Source: Thalassobaculum litoreum DSM 18839 (lineage in GTDB: Bacteria > Pseudomonadota > Alphaproteobacteria > Thalassobaculales > Thalassobaculaceae). From it: a stretch of 64,000 nt of DNA. Below the pieces are notes generated by a model, which ran no database searches, was not told the origin of the DNA, and was given only the letters and a program-made list of their open reading frames with translations. Positions 45,275 to 54,481 of the stretch are shown one piece after another (the stretch's first letter is position 1; each line of letters opens with the position of its first letter). The translations under genes and the position numbers were made by a program. The stretch spans positions 96,260-160,259 of the forward strand of contig NZ_FNBW01000013.1 in the NCBI RefSeq assembly GCF_900102465.1. Direction: 5' to 3'.

Positions 45275-47635
45275 TTAGACCGACTCCTGTGTTGGCCGGT
45301 CACCAAACAACTCAGCACATCGCTCGAACGACTCTTGAAGAGCTGCTAAGCGTTCGGTCCAGTCCGAAAAATGCCGCTCCATGACCTGCACAAGGTTATC
45401 CGGAAGGTTGGATGAAATATCATACATTTTCCAGAGAATTCGCCGAGCATTTTCAGTTTCCATTAGCTCATGGTCCCTGAAATTGACCATCTGGCGCTCT
45501 GTTCCCGGCATTTCACATGAATTGAAAGAAAGCAACGCATAGATCACAACACCCGGCACCAAGTCTTCTACGAAATTAATCGCGTCGGAATAATAGAATC
45601 CGCCCTCCTTGTCAGAATCGCGTATTCTATCAACATCGTGGACGAATTCATTGAGTAACTCGTCATGGCCGCGAGAGTTCGCCTCGCAAACAATGATAAA
45701 GCGCTGAAGAAACGGACCGAATGAGAATGAATAATGTTCAATATCAGGTGATTCCCGCCGCACTGCGCCAATTAGTTTAGTCAGCAAGGCTACCCATTCG
45801 TCATCAACTCGCACCCCCTCTGCGAACCACTGCGCCCATATCAGTTGAAATAAAAGCAAATGATCAAGTGAGTTTTGCCGATTCCAATCAACAGCGATAG
45901 TTTCGAGGGTTTCTCCAGCAGGCATCACATCCGTAATTTCCGATTCACTCCATTTCCATAGGTCTATGGGCAACCGAGACCAGTTTCTTCGAACACTCGC
46001 TGGACCAAGCTGCCGTGCAAAATCCAGAAATACAACGCCATATCGTTCAAAAGCAAACAGATCACCAATCCATGCTACGTATCCGATATTTTGAGCCAAT
46101 TGCTTAGTGAGTGCCAATCGCATCTCCGCATGATTCTGGAACTTTGACCACAGACCTTCACTTTCCGGTAGTCGGTCGACACCGTGAACTAAATTACCGG
46201 TGGCCCTTTGACTATGCCGCAGGAACTCCCTATAGCTCGCCGAATCCAATCTTCCGTCTTCTTTTGATTTTCGCGACGCAACGTACTGCAACAGGCCAAG
46301 CGCCTCTGCAAAAGTCTGAGCAACCTCCGGCGAAAGCCCGGCCCTTATTGAACGATTGCAGACCCTTGCAAGACTATCTGAGATAGAAGCCGCGAACTCA
46401 TGTGATTTGCTCAATGCGGCTCCTGCTGCCCAACTGACCGAGTATACGGGGCGCGCCCAATGGCGTAGCAGCGACATCAATGGTACTTCGGTTGCGTAGT
46501 TTCCGTCCTCCTTTGCCGAGGCCGCCAAGAGCGCGTGGAACATGTCCAATAGCTCATCGTACTCCGCGCGGGCGTCGGTCGGCGTCCCCGTAAGAATCTG
46601 GTGCTCGACATCCGATCCAAGCGCGTCAAGTACGTCACTAGGCTGAAAACGGTCCACTACGCTCGATGTACGGCGGCTAATTTTCAAAGACGCTCGCAAC
46701 AATAGTCGACCGATCAAGTCGGGACGTTCATAAACAGCAAACTGTCGCCCTGGCTTGTGTTCGGCCTTCAAATAAAATCCTATTCCCACTATTCTCGATA
46801 CAGCGCCGCTACGAAAACGAAGCCAGCGAAGTGCTGCTCGAAGCATTACAGTCCGAACATCTTCTACAGTGCCGTGGACCGAAAACCCGAACCATTGATA
46901 GTCTTGCGGAAGCTCTTGTACCGTCGTTAATGCAAGGCCGTACCTGGAGAGTTCCTCTCGGAACTCGTGCCAAATACGAAAACGAATTCGTTTGCCTACC
47001 TCCTCCTCAAAACCAACCCAGGCAACCAACGTTTTTCGCAGCCGAATACGGCCTCGGCGGGATACCAGATCGATCGCGGTGCAAACGAGCACAAGGTATC
47101 CGGCCAAATTCGCCAGAAACCATAAGATCGCTCCGCTCAGGATATAGGGGCGCGCCCCGCTTAGCTGCGATCCGAGCACGATTTCGTGCGGCCACACGAG
47201 CATAGCAATTAGGACTGCAGTGAGAAAAAGTGAACTCCAGGCGATTTCTCGCGGTCTCCCAAACTCCAGGAGTACAGCCAAGTCCAGTTCCCGGCCTTTT
47301 GCAGATCGGCCATCGAGAAGAAGTTGGGCACCGGCAATAATGATTGGGATCGCGACCGCAAATAATGTCACCTGAGCCGCTAACAGATAGCCGACCGCGT
47401 CTTGGATCAAGTTGGCCTGATGTTCGTCTAAATCGACAGTTTTGATAAAGATCAAACTGAAGCATGCCGCAACGGCTATAAAAAAGAATCCGAACGGCAA
47501 TGCCGTCCACCGTATTCCGTTGAATAGACGATAGAGAGCGTAGCCCTGGCGGCCTGAAAGCGATCGGAACGATGAATTATGACGGTGATGTGCCCGTAGT
47601 TCGCGGCTAACAGCGCGCTCAATGCTGCCCATCAT
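45275..47635 (-). CDS. Large membrane-anchored protein of unknown function
   Basis: A 786-residue protein. Four hydrophobic segments lie near residues 44 to 65, 79 to 107, 131 to 148 and 164 to 190. About 590 residues of mostly helical, soluble sequence follow, in which I recognise no catalytic motif. It is AT-richer than host genes. The start (MMGS) follows GGAG by eight bases. It sits alone between mobilization genes and a restriction enzyme, a typical spot for an accessory or defence gene. The function is not known. Confidence 0.75.
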   Translation of the reverse strand: MMGSIERAVSRELRAHHRHNSSFRSLSGRQGYALYRLFNGIRWTALPFGFFFIAVAACFSLIFIKTVDLDEHQANLIQDAVGYLLAAQVTLFAVAIPIIIAGAQLLLDGRSAKGRELDLAVLLEFGRPREIAWSSLFLTAVLIAMLVWPHEIVLGSQLSGARPYILSGAILWFLANLAGYLVLVCTAIDLVSRRGRIRLRKTLVAWVGFEEEVGKRIRFRIWHEFREELSRYGLALTTVQELPQDYQWFGFSVHGTVEDVRTVMLRAALRWLRFRSGAVSRIVGIGFYLKAEHKPGRQFAVYERPDLIGRLLLRASLKISRRTSSVVDRFQPSDVLDALGSDVEHQILTGTPTDARAEYDELLDMFHALLAASAKEDGNYATEVPLMSLLRHWARPVYSVSWAAGAALSKSHEFAASISDSLARVCNRSIRAGLSPEVAQTFAEALGLLQYVASRKSKEDGRLDSASYREFLRHSQRATGNLVHGVDRLPESEGLWSKFQNHAEMRLALTKQLAQNIGYVAWIGDLFAFERYGVVFLDFARQLGPASVRRNWSRLPIDLWKWSESEITDVMPAGETLETIAVDWNRQNSLDHLLLFQLIWAQWFAEGVRVDDEWVALLTKLIGAVRRESPDIEHYSFSFGPFLQRFIIVCEANSRGHDELLNEFVHDVDRIRDSDKEGGFYYSDAINFVEDLVPGVVIYALLSFNSCEMPGTERQMVNFRDHELMETENARRILWKMYDISSNLPDNLVQVMERHFSDWTERLAALQESFERCAELFGDRPTQESV

Positions 47636-47810
47636 AATTGCTGCTCCAGCGGGAGTGAACGCGGCGGCATTGGAATGCGCACAGGCGCCCGCGAGCGTAC
47701 TTTTCTGCCATGTCTAAAGCAAGGGCAGCCACTGGGCGCGGCTCGTCGCTCTTTCCACGAATGATATGAGTCGGCAATGGCCGTCGTGTGAGTGAAAGTT
47801 ACCGGCAGCG

Positions 47811-47978
47811 TTATATCAGCCGCTGACCGGCGATTCTGATTTCGGCGTAATCCATACCGAGAGCTCGCGCGATGGCGCCATAATCGATGTAAAATTGGAG
47901 GCCCGCGGGGATGTCGCCGGATAGACCGTCATCCACAAACTGCTCTGCCAATCCGCGCAGCGTCTCTACGGCATAGAC
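47811..47978 (-). pseudogene. ardA remnant (C-terminal 55 codons only)
   Basis: The translation ETLRGLAEQFVDDG through MDYAEIRIAGQRLI closely matches the C-terminus of the intact ArdA at 53709. The N-terminal two thirds is missing: similarity stops near 47978 and the upstream 340 codons' worth of frame is unrelated. At the 3' end the Tyr codon TAC of the intact gene is TAA, followed by still-matching CGC TGC codons. It is therefore a truncated copy with a nonsense change. Confidence 0.8.
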
Positions 47979-48022
47979 AACCGTGCAATCTGAGCCTGGC
48001 CCGCAAAGGTAGCGCGGCCCAC

Positions 48023-48059
48023 ATTTTGTCGCAGTGACTTGGCGCGGATGCGACAAAAT
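48023..48059. repeat. Perfect 11-bp inverted repeat with 15-base spacer (recombination-site-like)
   Basis: ATTTTGTCGCA at 48023..48033 and TGCGACAAAAT at 48049..48059. It lies 45 bases upstream of the point where the ardA remnant begins. TGCGACAAAA also occurs at 62569, next to the serine recombinase gene. The 37-base layout resembles a resolvase accessory subsite. Confidence 0.6.
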
Positions 48060-48182
48060 CCAGGGAACTGCCCGCCGCCTATGGCCTCGGCGCAAGCACG
48101 TATCTGAGGGGATGCTGAATGGACATTCCGGCAAGGTTGAAGGTCCCCGATTTACGCCCGAGGGGCTAGGCCTTGACGGCAA

Positions 48183-48210
48183 TGGGGCCGCAGGCCCCAA
48201 TTGTGGATAA
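48183..48210. promoter_or_regulatory. Hairpin and perfect DnaA box upstream of the ISP-like gene
   Basis: TGGGGCC and GGCCCCA flank GCA at 48183..48199, followed at 48202..48210 by TGTGGATAA, the complement of the consensus DnaA box TTATCCACA. The start of the restriction gene follows 34 bases later. The same box occurs next to the iteron array at 54482. Confidence 0.5.
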
Positions 48211-48243
48211 GCCGTTTGCAACCGAGTTGAAAGCATCCCTCGC

Positions 48244-51200
48244 ATGGCCCTGTCAGCAAGTCCGGTTGTTGTTAGCGCGGCGCAATACGTCACTGAAACG
48301 CGCCGCCTCAGTAGGCTCGGCACAACGACTGAAGAGACGTTTTATCCCGCGATCCGCGACCTCCTGGCTCTCGTTCTGCACGCACAGGGCCTGCCCTTTG
48401 AAGTCCGCACTGGCACGTCAGAAGCCAAAACGCGGGGAACGGACCGGCCAGATTTTGTATTCGCTGACGCCGCCCTGTTCGTCGGTGTCTTTGGCGAGGT
48501 GAAGAAGCCGGATGTTGCCCTGGAAGAGATTGCTGTCTCGACAGAACGGGATAATCAGATCGGGCGCTATCTTGCTCGAACCGGAGTCGTGCTGATCACC
48601 AATGTTCGCGGATTCGGCCTGCTCACTTGCGCGCCAACCTATACTCGGGTTGCTGGCACGCCGGTTCCTCCGGACCAGCGAGAGCTGATCACCAACGTTG
48701 ATTTGTGGGAGAACGCGTCTGGCAAGAGCGGGTCATTTCACGTCGATGACGATGCAGTTTATTCGCTTATCGAACTCGTTACGCGCTCGATTACTGACTA
48801 CGCTCCGATTGCTGATCCGGCAGACCTTGCCAAAGTATTAGCAAGGCAGGCTCGGGATTCCAAAGATGCTTTACCAGACGATCTTGCTCCAATTGCACCG
48901 TTGCTAGATGACTATAGGCAGGCTCTCGGCCTGTCCTTCAACATCGGCGATGAAAAGGGTGACCGGTTCTTCCGGTCCAGCCTCATTCAGACGGCGTTCT
49001 ACAGCCTTTTTGCGGCATGGGTTCTCTGGCAGCGAACCGAGGATGAGGAGCCATTCGATCTGGAAAAAGCGCAGTCCCATCTGCGCATTCCGTTCCTGGA
49101 GCAGCTCTTCTACGATATCCGGCACCCACACTATTTACGCGAGTTACAACTCGCAACGCACCTAGAGCGCGCTGTCGCCACGCTGAACCGCGTGGACCGC
49201 GAGCTCTTCAGCAACCGGATGAGTTTTCCGACAGTCGACGATGAGAATCCCGCCGTTGCAGCGATCACATACTTTTATGAACCGTTCCTCGAAGCATACG
49301 ACCCGCAACTTCGGGAAGAGTTAGGGGTCTGGTACACGCCGCCTGAGATTGTGCGCTATCAGGTTCGGCGCGTTCATCACATCCTCAAGAGCGACCTCAA
49401 CCGGCCGCGAGGCCTGGCCGACCCGGCGGTGGTCGTACTCGATCCCTGTTGCGGGACAGGCGCATATTTACTGGAAACAGCTCGCTGTATCGCCGAGGAA
49501 CTCCGTCGCGAAGGTGATGAAGATGTTGTCGGCCTGGAGTTACTCAAAGCCTTCGAAGAACGGATCATTGGCTTTGAGATTCTGACCGCCCCCTTCGCCA
49601 TCTCGCAGTTACAGCTGTACATCCTTCTCGCTGAGCTGGGCGTGACGCTTCCAGCAGGACACCGGCTTTCGATCTTTCTCACAAACGCTCTGACGGGCTG
49701 GCACGATCACGGTGAATTCAGGATCAATTTCCCGGAAATGCAGCAGGAGTTCGATGCCTCCCAAGCGTTTAAACACTCGGCGAAGATCATCGTGGTGCTT
49801 GGCAATCCGCCTTACGATCGGTTTGCTGGAGCGGCCCAAGCTGAAGAGGCCGAGTTGGTGGCCCAGTACAAGGGCATCGAGTTGGTCGAGGAGCGCGGAA
49901 GAGACGGCCAGATCAAGCTCGATAATTTCGGTCGTCCGAAAAAGAAGCAGCGCGGTCAAAGCCTTCTGTACAAGGAGTTTGGCGTACGCAAGCAGCTCCT
50001 CGACGATCTCTATGTCCGATTTTTGCGTCTCGCCGAGCAACGTATCGGCGAGGCTGCCGAGCATGGCGTCGTTTCCTACATATCCAACTCCTCTTATCTA
50101 ACAGGGCGCTCGCACCCAATGATGCGGCGCTCGCTGCTGACGAACTTCCACAAGGTTTGGATCGACAATCTCAACGGCGACAAATTCAAGACCGGCAAGG
50201 TCATCCCCAAAGGTTTACCCGGCGAAGGCACGGCAGATCAGAGCGCCTTCACGACCGATACAGATCAGCGTGGTATTCAGCCGGGGACGGCTATCGTTAC
50301 ATGGTTGAAGCTACCAGCCGCGAAGAACAAGCCCGGCGAAACGGCAGTTTTCTATCGGGATTTCTGGGGGCTTGCGAACTGGAAGCGCACCGCTTTGCTC
50401 TCCAGTTTATCGGGTGGAGATTCTGAGGGTGGTGCCGAAGTGCCCGCCTATAGCCCGATTGCGCCAACGGTGGAGAATCGCTGGCGTCTTTCTCCCCATG
50501 AACAGGAACCAGCTTACGAAGCGTGGCCAGGACTTGATGAGTTGTTCCCCGTGCGCTTCCAGGGCGTAAACCACAATCGAGGCTTGGATGGAAGCGTCAT
50601 TGACACCGACGAAAAGTCTCTTCGCACGCGCATGCAGGCATACTTGAATGCAGCCTCTTTCGAGGTCGCTGCCCAGATTTGCCCCGACGCGGCAACGGTT
50701 CATGCTGGATACGATCCTGAGAAGGTTTGGGGAGAGCTTAAAGCTGCGGGCGGCTTCGACGAAGTTAAGCTGAAAGCGTTCCTTACATTTCCCTTCGACC
50801 AACGCTGGATATACTATGAAACACAACATAAGTGGCTCAACAGACCACGACCCGAATTCGGCGTTAACCTCTCTAATAACGAATTCCTTATTACGGTACC
50901 GGAGCCACGAAAGATTTCCGAAACGCGACCGTTGTTTGCAACGACTCTCGTAAATCTGCACGTCCATGAACGCGGGTCAGTGGTTATTCCGCGTGAAACG
51001 CGCGGTGAAGGATTTCTCGCTGACCTCGACGCCAATCTGCCGGAAGCCACATGGCGCATACTGCGCGCTCACTTTGGCTTCAAAGGCGAACGCAGGGACG
51101 CGAGCGCCCGCCAGTTTGTGGGTCAGTTGTTTCGCGTGTCGCTAGCAATCCTCCATGCGCCTTCGTATCAGTCGGATCACCGCAGCGCTTTATCCGCTGA

Positions 51201-51774
51201 TTGGGCGCACCTCCCCGTGCCCAAGGATTCTGCGCTCGTCCGGGAAATCGCCGATGCAGGTGACAGAATCGCGCGTCTCCTCAACAGCTACTCCGATGCT
51301 CAAGAGGAGGTGATAGCCGTGCTGGATGAGAAGCGTATGGCGCGGTTAGCTCAACTCCGAAGACAGGATGGCAAGGCTATCCGGCCCGAAGACCTCAAGA
51401 TCACGGTGAACTACTGGGGTGGTTCCAAGGGCCGTTGGGTACCAAGGCCCTTCAGCCACGATGAGGACCCGGTGCCAATGTGGGGCGAGCGCACGGGCGA
51501 TCTGTACATCGCCGAAGACGTCTTCTTCGCCAATGTCCCCGAAGCCGTATGGAAGTATGAACTCGGCGGCTATCCGGTGCTGAAGAAGTGGCTGGGATAT
51601 CGGCAAGCAAACCACCGCAACGGGGAACCTCTTACAACGGAGGAGCGGCGGTGGTTCCGATCGATGGTGCAGCGCATCGCTGCTATCCACGCGTTAAGCC
51701 CGAAACTTGACGAACTCTATTCGTCAGCAGCCGAAAACGCTTTCACTGCTGACGAATTGGCCATCGAGCGGTAA
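48244..51774 (+). CDS. Single-chain restriction-modification enzyme, type ISP-like, no helicase seen
   Basis: An 1176-residue protein. The N-terminus holds a PD-(D/E)xK-like nuclease motif (D70, then E85-V-K87 in GEVKKP). An adenine methyltransferase core follows, with LGVWYTPPEIVRYQV (about 360), the AdoMet motif DPCCGTGAYL (400) and the catalytic NPPY (521). The remaining half is probably the target-recognition region. Known type ISP enzymes carry an SF2 helicase between nuclease and methylase; I see no Walker or DEAD-like motif here, so cutting may not need ATP translocation. It stands alone; self-modification would make it a complete system. Confidence 0.8.
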   Translation: MALSASPVVVSAAQYVTETRRLSRLGTTTEETFYPAIRDLLALVLHAQGLPFEVRTGTSEAKTRGTDRPDFVFADAALFVGVFGEVKKPDVALEEIAVSTERDNQIGRYLARTGVVLITNVRGFGLLTCAPTYTRVAGTPVPPDQRELITNVDLWENASGKSGSFHVDDDAVYSLIELVTRSITDYAPIADPADLAKVLARQARDSKDALPDDLAPIAPLLDDYRQALGLSFNIGDEKGDRFFRSSLIQTAFYSLFAAWVLWQRTEDEEPFDLEKAQSHLRIPFLEQLFYDIRHPHYLRELQLATHLERAVATLNRVDRELFSNRMSFPTVDDENPAVAAITYFYEPFLEAYDPQLREELGVWYTPPEIVRYQVRRVHHILKSDLNRPRGLADPAVVVLDPCCGTGAYLLETARCIAEELRREGDEDVVGLELLKAFEERIIGFEILTAPFAISQLQLYILLAELGVTLPAGHRLSIFLTNALTGWHDHGEFRINFPEMQQEFDASQAFKHSAKIIVVLGNPPYDRFAGAAQAEEAELVAQYKGIELVEERGRDGQIKLDNFGRPKKKQRGQSLLYKEFGVRKQLLDDLYVRFLRLAEQRIGEAAEHGVVSYISNSSYLTGRSHPMMRRSLLTNFHKVWIDNLNGDKFKTGKVIPKGLPGEGTADQSAFTTDTDQRGIQPGTAIVTWLKLPAAKNKPGETAVFYRDFWGLANWKRTALLSSLSGGDSEGGAEVPAYSPIAPTVENRWRLSPHEQEPAYEAWPGLDELFPVRFQGVNHNRGLDGSVIDTDEKSLRTRMQAYLNAASFEVAAQICPDAATVHAGYDPEKVWGELKAAGGFDEVKLKAFLTFPFDQRWIYYETQHKWLNRPRPEFGVNLSNNEFLITVPEPRKISETRPLFATTLVNLHVHERGSVVIPRETRGEGFLADLDANLPEATWRILRAHFGFKGERRDASARQFVGQLFRVSLAILHAPSYQSDHRSALSADWAHLPVPKDSALVREIADAGDRIARLLNSYSDAQEEVIAVLDEKRMARLAQLRRQDGKAIRPEDLKITVNYWGGSKGRWVPRPFSHDEDPVPMWGERTGDLYIAEDVFFANVPEAVWKYELGGYPVLKKWLGYRQANHRNGEPLTTEERRWFRSMVQRIAAIHALSPKLDELYSSAAENAFTADELAIER

Positions 51775-51858
51775 TCGCAGTCACGGGAGATCCGCTTGGC
51801 ATTTGTGAGCATGACGAATGAAGATTTAACGGCCTGAGAAACAGTGCCGACCGGGTTG

Positions 51859-51887
51859 CCGTCCGGACGCCGGATGCGTCCGGACGG
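51859..51887. terminator. 12-bp hairpin between convergent ISP and parB-like genes
   Basis: Perfect arms CCGTCCGGACGC and GCGTCCGGACGG around CGGAT. It lies between stops at 51774 (plus) and 51907 (minus). There is no T-run, but the stem is very stable and symmetric, so it could act in both directions. Confidence 0.75.
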
Positions 51888-51906
51888 TGCCCCGAAGACT
51901 TGCGGC

Positions 51907-53622
51907 TCAGCGATAGTGTTTGCCGACCGCTTTCCAATCATCCACAGCACGGATGCCGCCATGCTTGGTGTAGGCCGCCATGGGGAAGCGCATGTAGCGG
52001 GGCTGCCAGTCCGGCTTGGCAGATTTGCGTGCGCCAGTCAGGCAGTCGGCAATGATCCCCTTCTGGACTTTGGCTGTGGCGGTCAGGTTGCCCTCGGCAA
52101 TTGGCTTGCCCGCCACTTCGCCGAGCATGGTGTTGATGACCTCTTTGTCGCGTAGCAAACCCAAGAACGTCTCGTCCGGTGACCAGCATGTCGCCATGTC
52201 CGTGCCGAGCAACTTGCCCAAAGCCTCGACCATCGCGCTGCCAGAGGGAAGCGTCTCGGCGACAACGAAGGTGAGAACCTGCATGACCGCGTTGTCGTCG
52301 AGTGTCAGCAATTTGGCGAACACCTCATGGAGGTCGTGGGATCGGTCCCAATCGTCCTTGCGGGTGACCAGCGTCCGGTCGGTGTGGCCCTCTATGCCAA
52401 GCAAGCCACGCACCGTCTTGCGGGCTTCTTCAAAGCTCTGTTCGGCCTTGCCGCTCTCCACGCTCTGCCCGATGGCCTCGGTCGCGGCTTTTTGCGGCTC
52501 GGCGGTCACGTCCCAAAGTTCGGACCCCGCGATGACCTGCGCCACCGCCAGTCGCAAAGCGATGTCGGTGTGTTCCAGCAACGAGACCCGCACCGCCGCG
52601 TGACGGTGGAGTTCCAGATAGTTCTGCATGGCCTTGGTGATTTCGGGCTTGGGTTTGGGCGTATCCCCGCCCTTGTCGGCGTTTAGCCGCCGCTCGGCCT
52701 CTTTGCGGGGGAGTTGTCCCTCATAAGCCGTAACCTCGCCATTGTCGGCGATGCGGATATAGACCCTGCCGCCATCTTCCTTGGATGTATCGACATGCTC
52801 CCATGAGGCCCAGTGTTCGCCGGCCTCCAGAATGGCCACGTCCTGCCAGCCGTCATCGAGATAGGATTGGCGCAGCGCCGCGATGGCGGTGTTCTGCAAG
52901 CTCCAGAACTTGGCGGGATCGTCGAAGTATACTTCGTCACCGAACAGGTCAGAGATCAGCGCTCCGTCATATGCGGACAGGTCGAACAGAGCGCTGGTGG
53001 TGAGAATCTGTTCCCCGCCGAACAGCCAGTTTTTCAGGCGGTATCCTTCGGGGGCGTGCCCGTCCTCGCTCTCGTAGAGCGCCCACCACGCCTTTTGCTG
53101 CGCCTTGGTCGCCATGGTCAGTATGCGCAAGGTGGAGGGATGGATGTCGCCGCCTTGGTAGGCTTTGAGGATTGGCGTTATCAGATTCGCGATAGCGAGC
53201 CGCTGGCTGACCATCCGCTCGGTGATCCCGAAATGCGCGGCGATGTCATCGGCGCTGCGCCCCTGTTTCACCAGTGCGGCGAACGCCTTGTACTGGTCGA
53301 TCTCGTCCATCGGCAGGCGGGCGAGATTTTCAGCCAAAGAGGCTTCGACGGCTTTTACATCATCGCCCGCGTCCATGACGAGGCAGGGAACGGGGGCGCT
53401 GCCGTTGCCTCCGGCTTCGTCCGCCAGCTTTCGCAGCGCGTGATAGCGCCGCTGTCCGGCGATGATCTCGTATCCCTCGCAATTGGGGCGCACGAGAAGC
53501 GGTTGCAGCAAGCCTTGGGAGCGGATGCTGGGCAGGATGTCGGCGATATCCTTGGCCCCTGTTTTCCGCACATTCAGGCGGGTGGCTTTGAGGTCGTTCA
53601 AGTCAATGTGTTGAAGTTTCAT
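51907..53622 (-). CDS. ParB/RepB/Spo0J N-terminal-domain protein without ParA partner
   Basis: A 571-residue protein. The ParB/sulfiredoxin domain covers about residues 1 to 110 (DILPSIRSQGLLQPLLVRP, IIAGQRRYHAL, ENLARLPMDEIDQYKAF), with an HTH at about 115 to 150 (DIAAHFGITERMVSQRLAIA). The long C-terminus is unlike chromosomal ParB. Proteins of this length on plasmids and integrative elements often stand near ardA. No parA lies in the window, so a partition role is uncertain. The ATG at 53622 follows AAAGGA. Confidence 0.8.
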   Translation of the reverse strand: MKLQHIDLNDLKATRLNVRKTGAKDIADILPSIRSQGLLQPLLVRPNCEGYEIIAGQRRYHALRKLADEAGGNGSAPVPCLVMDAGDDVKAVEASLAENLARLPMDEIDQYKAFAALVKQGRSADDIAAHFGITERMVSQRLAIANLITPILKAYQGGDIHPSTLRILTMATKAQQKAWWALYESEDGHAPEGYRLKNWLFGGEQILTTSALFDLSAYDGALISDLFGDEVYFDDPAKFWSLQNTAIAALRQSYLDDGWQDVAILEAGEHWASWEHVDTSKEDGGRVYIRIADNGEVTAYEGQLPRKEAERRLNADKGGDTPKPKPEITKAMQNYLELHRHAAVRVSLLEHTDIALRLAVAQVIAGSELWDVTAEPQKAATEAIGQSVESGKAEQSFEEARKTVRGLLGIEGHTDRTLVTRKDDWDRSHDLHEVFAKLLTLDDNAVMQVLTFVVAETLPSGSAMVEALGKLLGTDMATCWSPDETFLGLLRDKEVINTMLGEVAGKPIAEGNLTATAKVQKGIIADCLTGARKSAKPDWQPRYMRFPMAAYTKHGGIRAVDDWKAVGKHYR

Positions 53623-53708
53623 AATAGTGTCCTTTCGTTCAATAGGCGGTGCGGAATTGCACCCTCGAACCTCCGAACAGGCCGGAGGCTCGGGGCTGCA
53701 ATCCCCTC

Positions 53709-54218
53709 TCAATCGCAGCGGTAAATCAGGCGTTGTCCGGCAATGGTTGTCTCGGCGTAGTCCATACCGAGGTCGCGGGCGATGGCGTCATAGTCGAGAT
53801 ATCGGGCTATTGCCTCGGGGATGTCCCCAAAGAGCCCTTCGTCCACGAATGCCTCGGCGAGCTCCCGCAGAGTGTCCATCTGGTAGATATCGACCATGCC
53901 CGCATCGGGGTCGTCCGCGACTTGCTCATGGTCATAACCGCATTCGCCAACGGCGATGATGTAGCGCTGCTTGCGGTCTTCGTCCCATTGCCCGACCGCG
54001 TCCAGATAGGCCGCAAAGTTTGCCTGATTGAGCGCCCATGCTCCGGCAAGGGCGCAATCAATCTCCTCGCCGTCGATGAATTGAATTTCGAATTCCTCGA
54101 CGCTCGCACCGTAGTCGTTGATGGCCTTGGCCGCCTTGGCCTCGTACTGCTCCACCGTCTCGAAATAGAAACCGCTGGCTGAAATATCGTATGGCTGTGC
54201 ATGAAGTGTTGTGGTCAT
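53709..54218 (-). CDS. ardA: Antirestriction protein ArdA
   Basis: A 169-residue acidic DNA mimic. The start region MTTTLHAQPYDISASGFYFE, the strongly acidic middle (AVGQWDEDRKQRYIIAVGECGYDHEQV) and the C-terminus LDYDAIARDLGMDYAE match ArdA. It would inhibit type I restriction enzymes of a new host after transfer. The ATG at 54218 follows AGGAGA. A truncated second copy lies at 47811. It is in the same orientation as the parB-like gene, 86 bases upstream. Confidence 0.9.
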   Translation of the reverse strand: MTTTLHAQPYDISASGFYFETVEQYEAKAAKAINDYGASVEEFEIQFIDGEEIDCALAGAWALNQANFAAYLDAVGQWDEDRKQRYIIAVGECGYDHEQVADDPDAGMVDIYQMDTLRELAEAFVDEGLFGDIPEAIARYLDYDAIARDLGMDYAETTIAGQRLIYRCD

Positions 54219-54481
54219 TTTCCCTGTCTCCTTTGGGCTAGGGGTTCGCTTTTGAACCCTTGGCCTTCGCCGAGAACGGGGTGTGCAAACGGAGGGAGAA
54301 ATCGACGGCGGGCGCAGGCGCAGCCGAGCCTCGGGAGACCGTCTATTTCTTCCGAAGTGCGCCGAGGGGCTGGCCCCTAAGCTCTTGCGCGAGGGATGGA
54401 TGCCGTATGGCCGAAACCCGCTGGCGGGGTTCGGTTCACGACAGCCCGGCCCGAAGGGCGCGCGCAACCTCTTTGGAATAC

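Noticed and set aside
47811..48323. 170-codon frame as an intact gene
   Set aside because: Only its last 55 codons match ArdA; the rest has no codon bias and includes the inverted repeat and DnaA box region.
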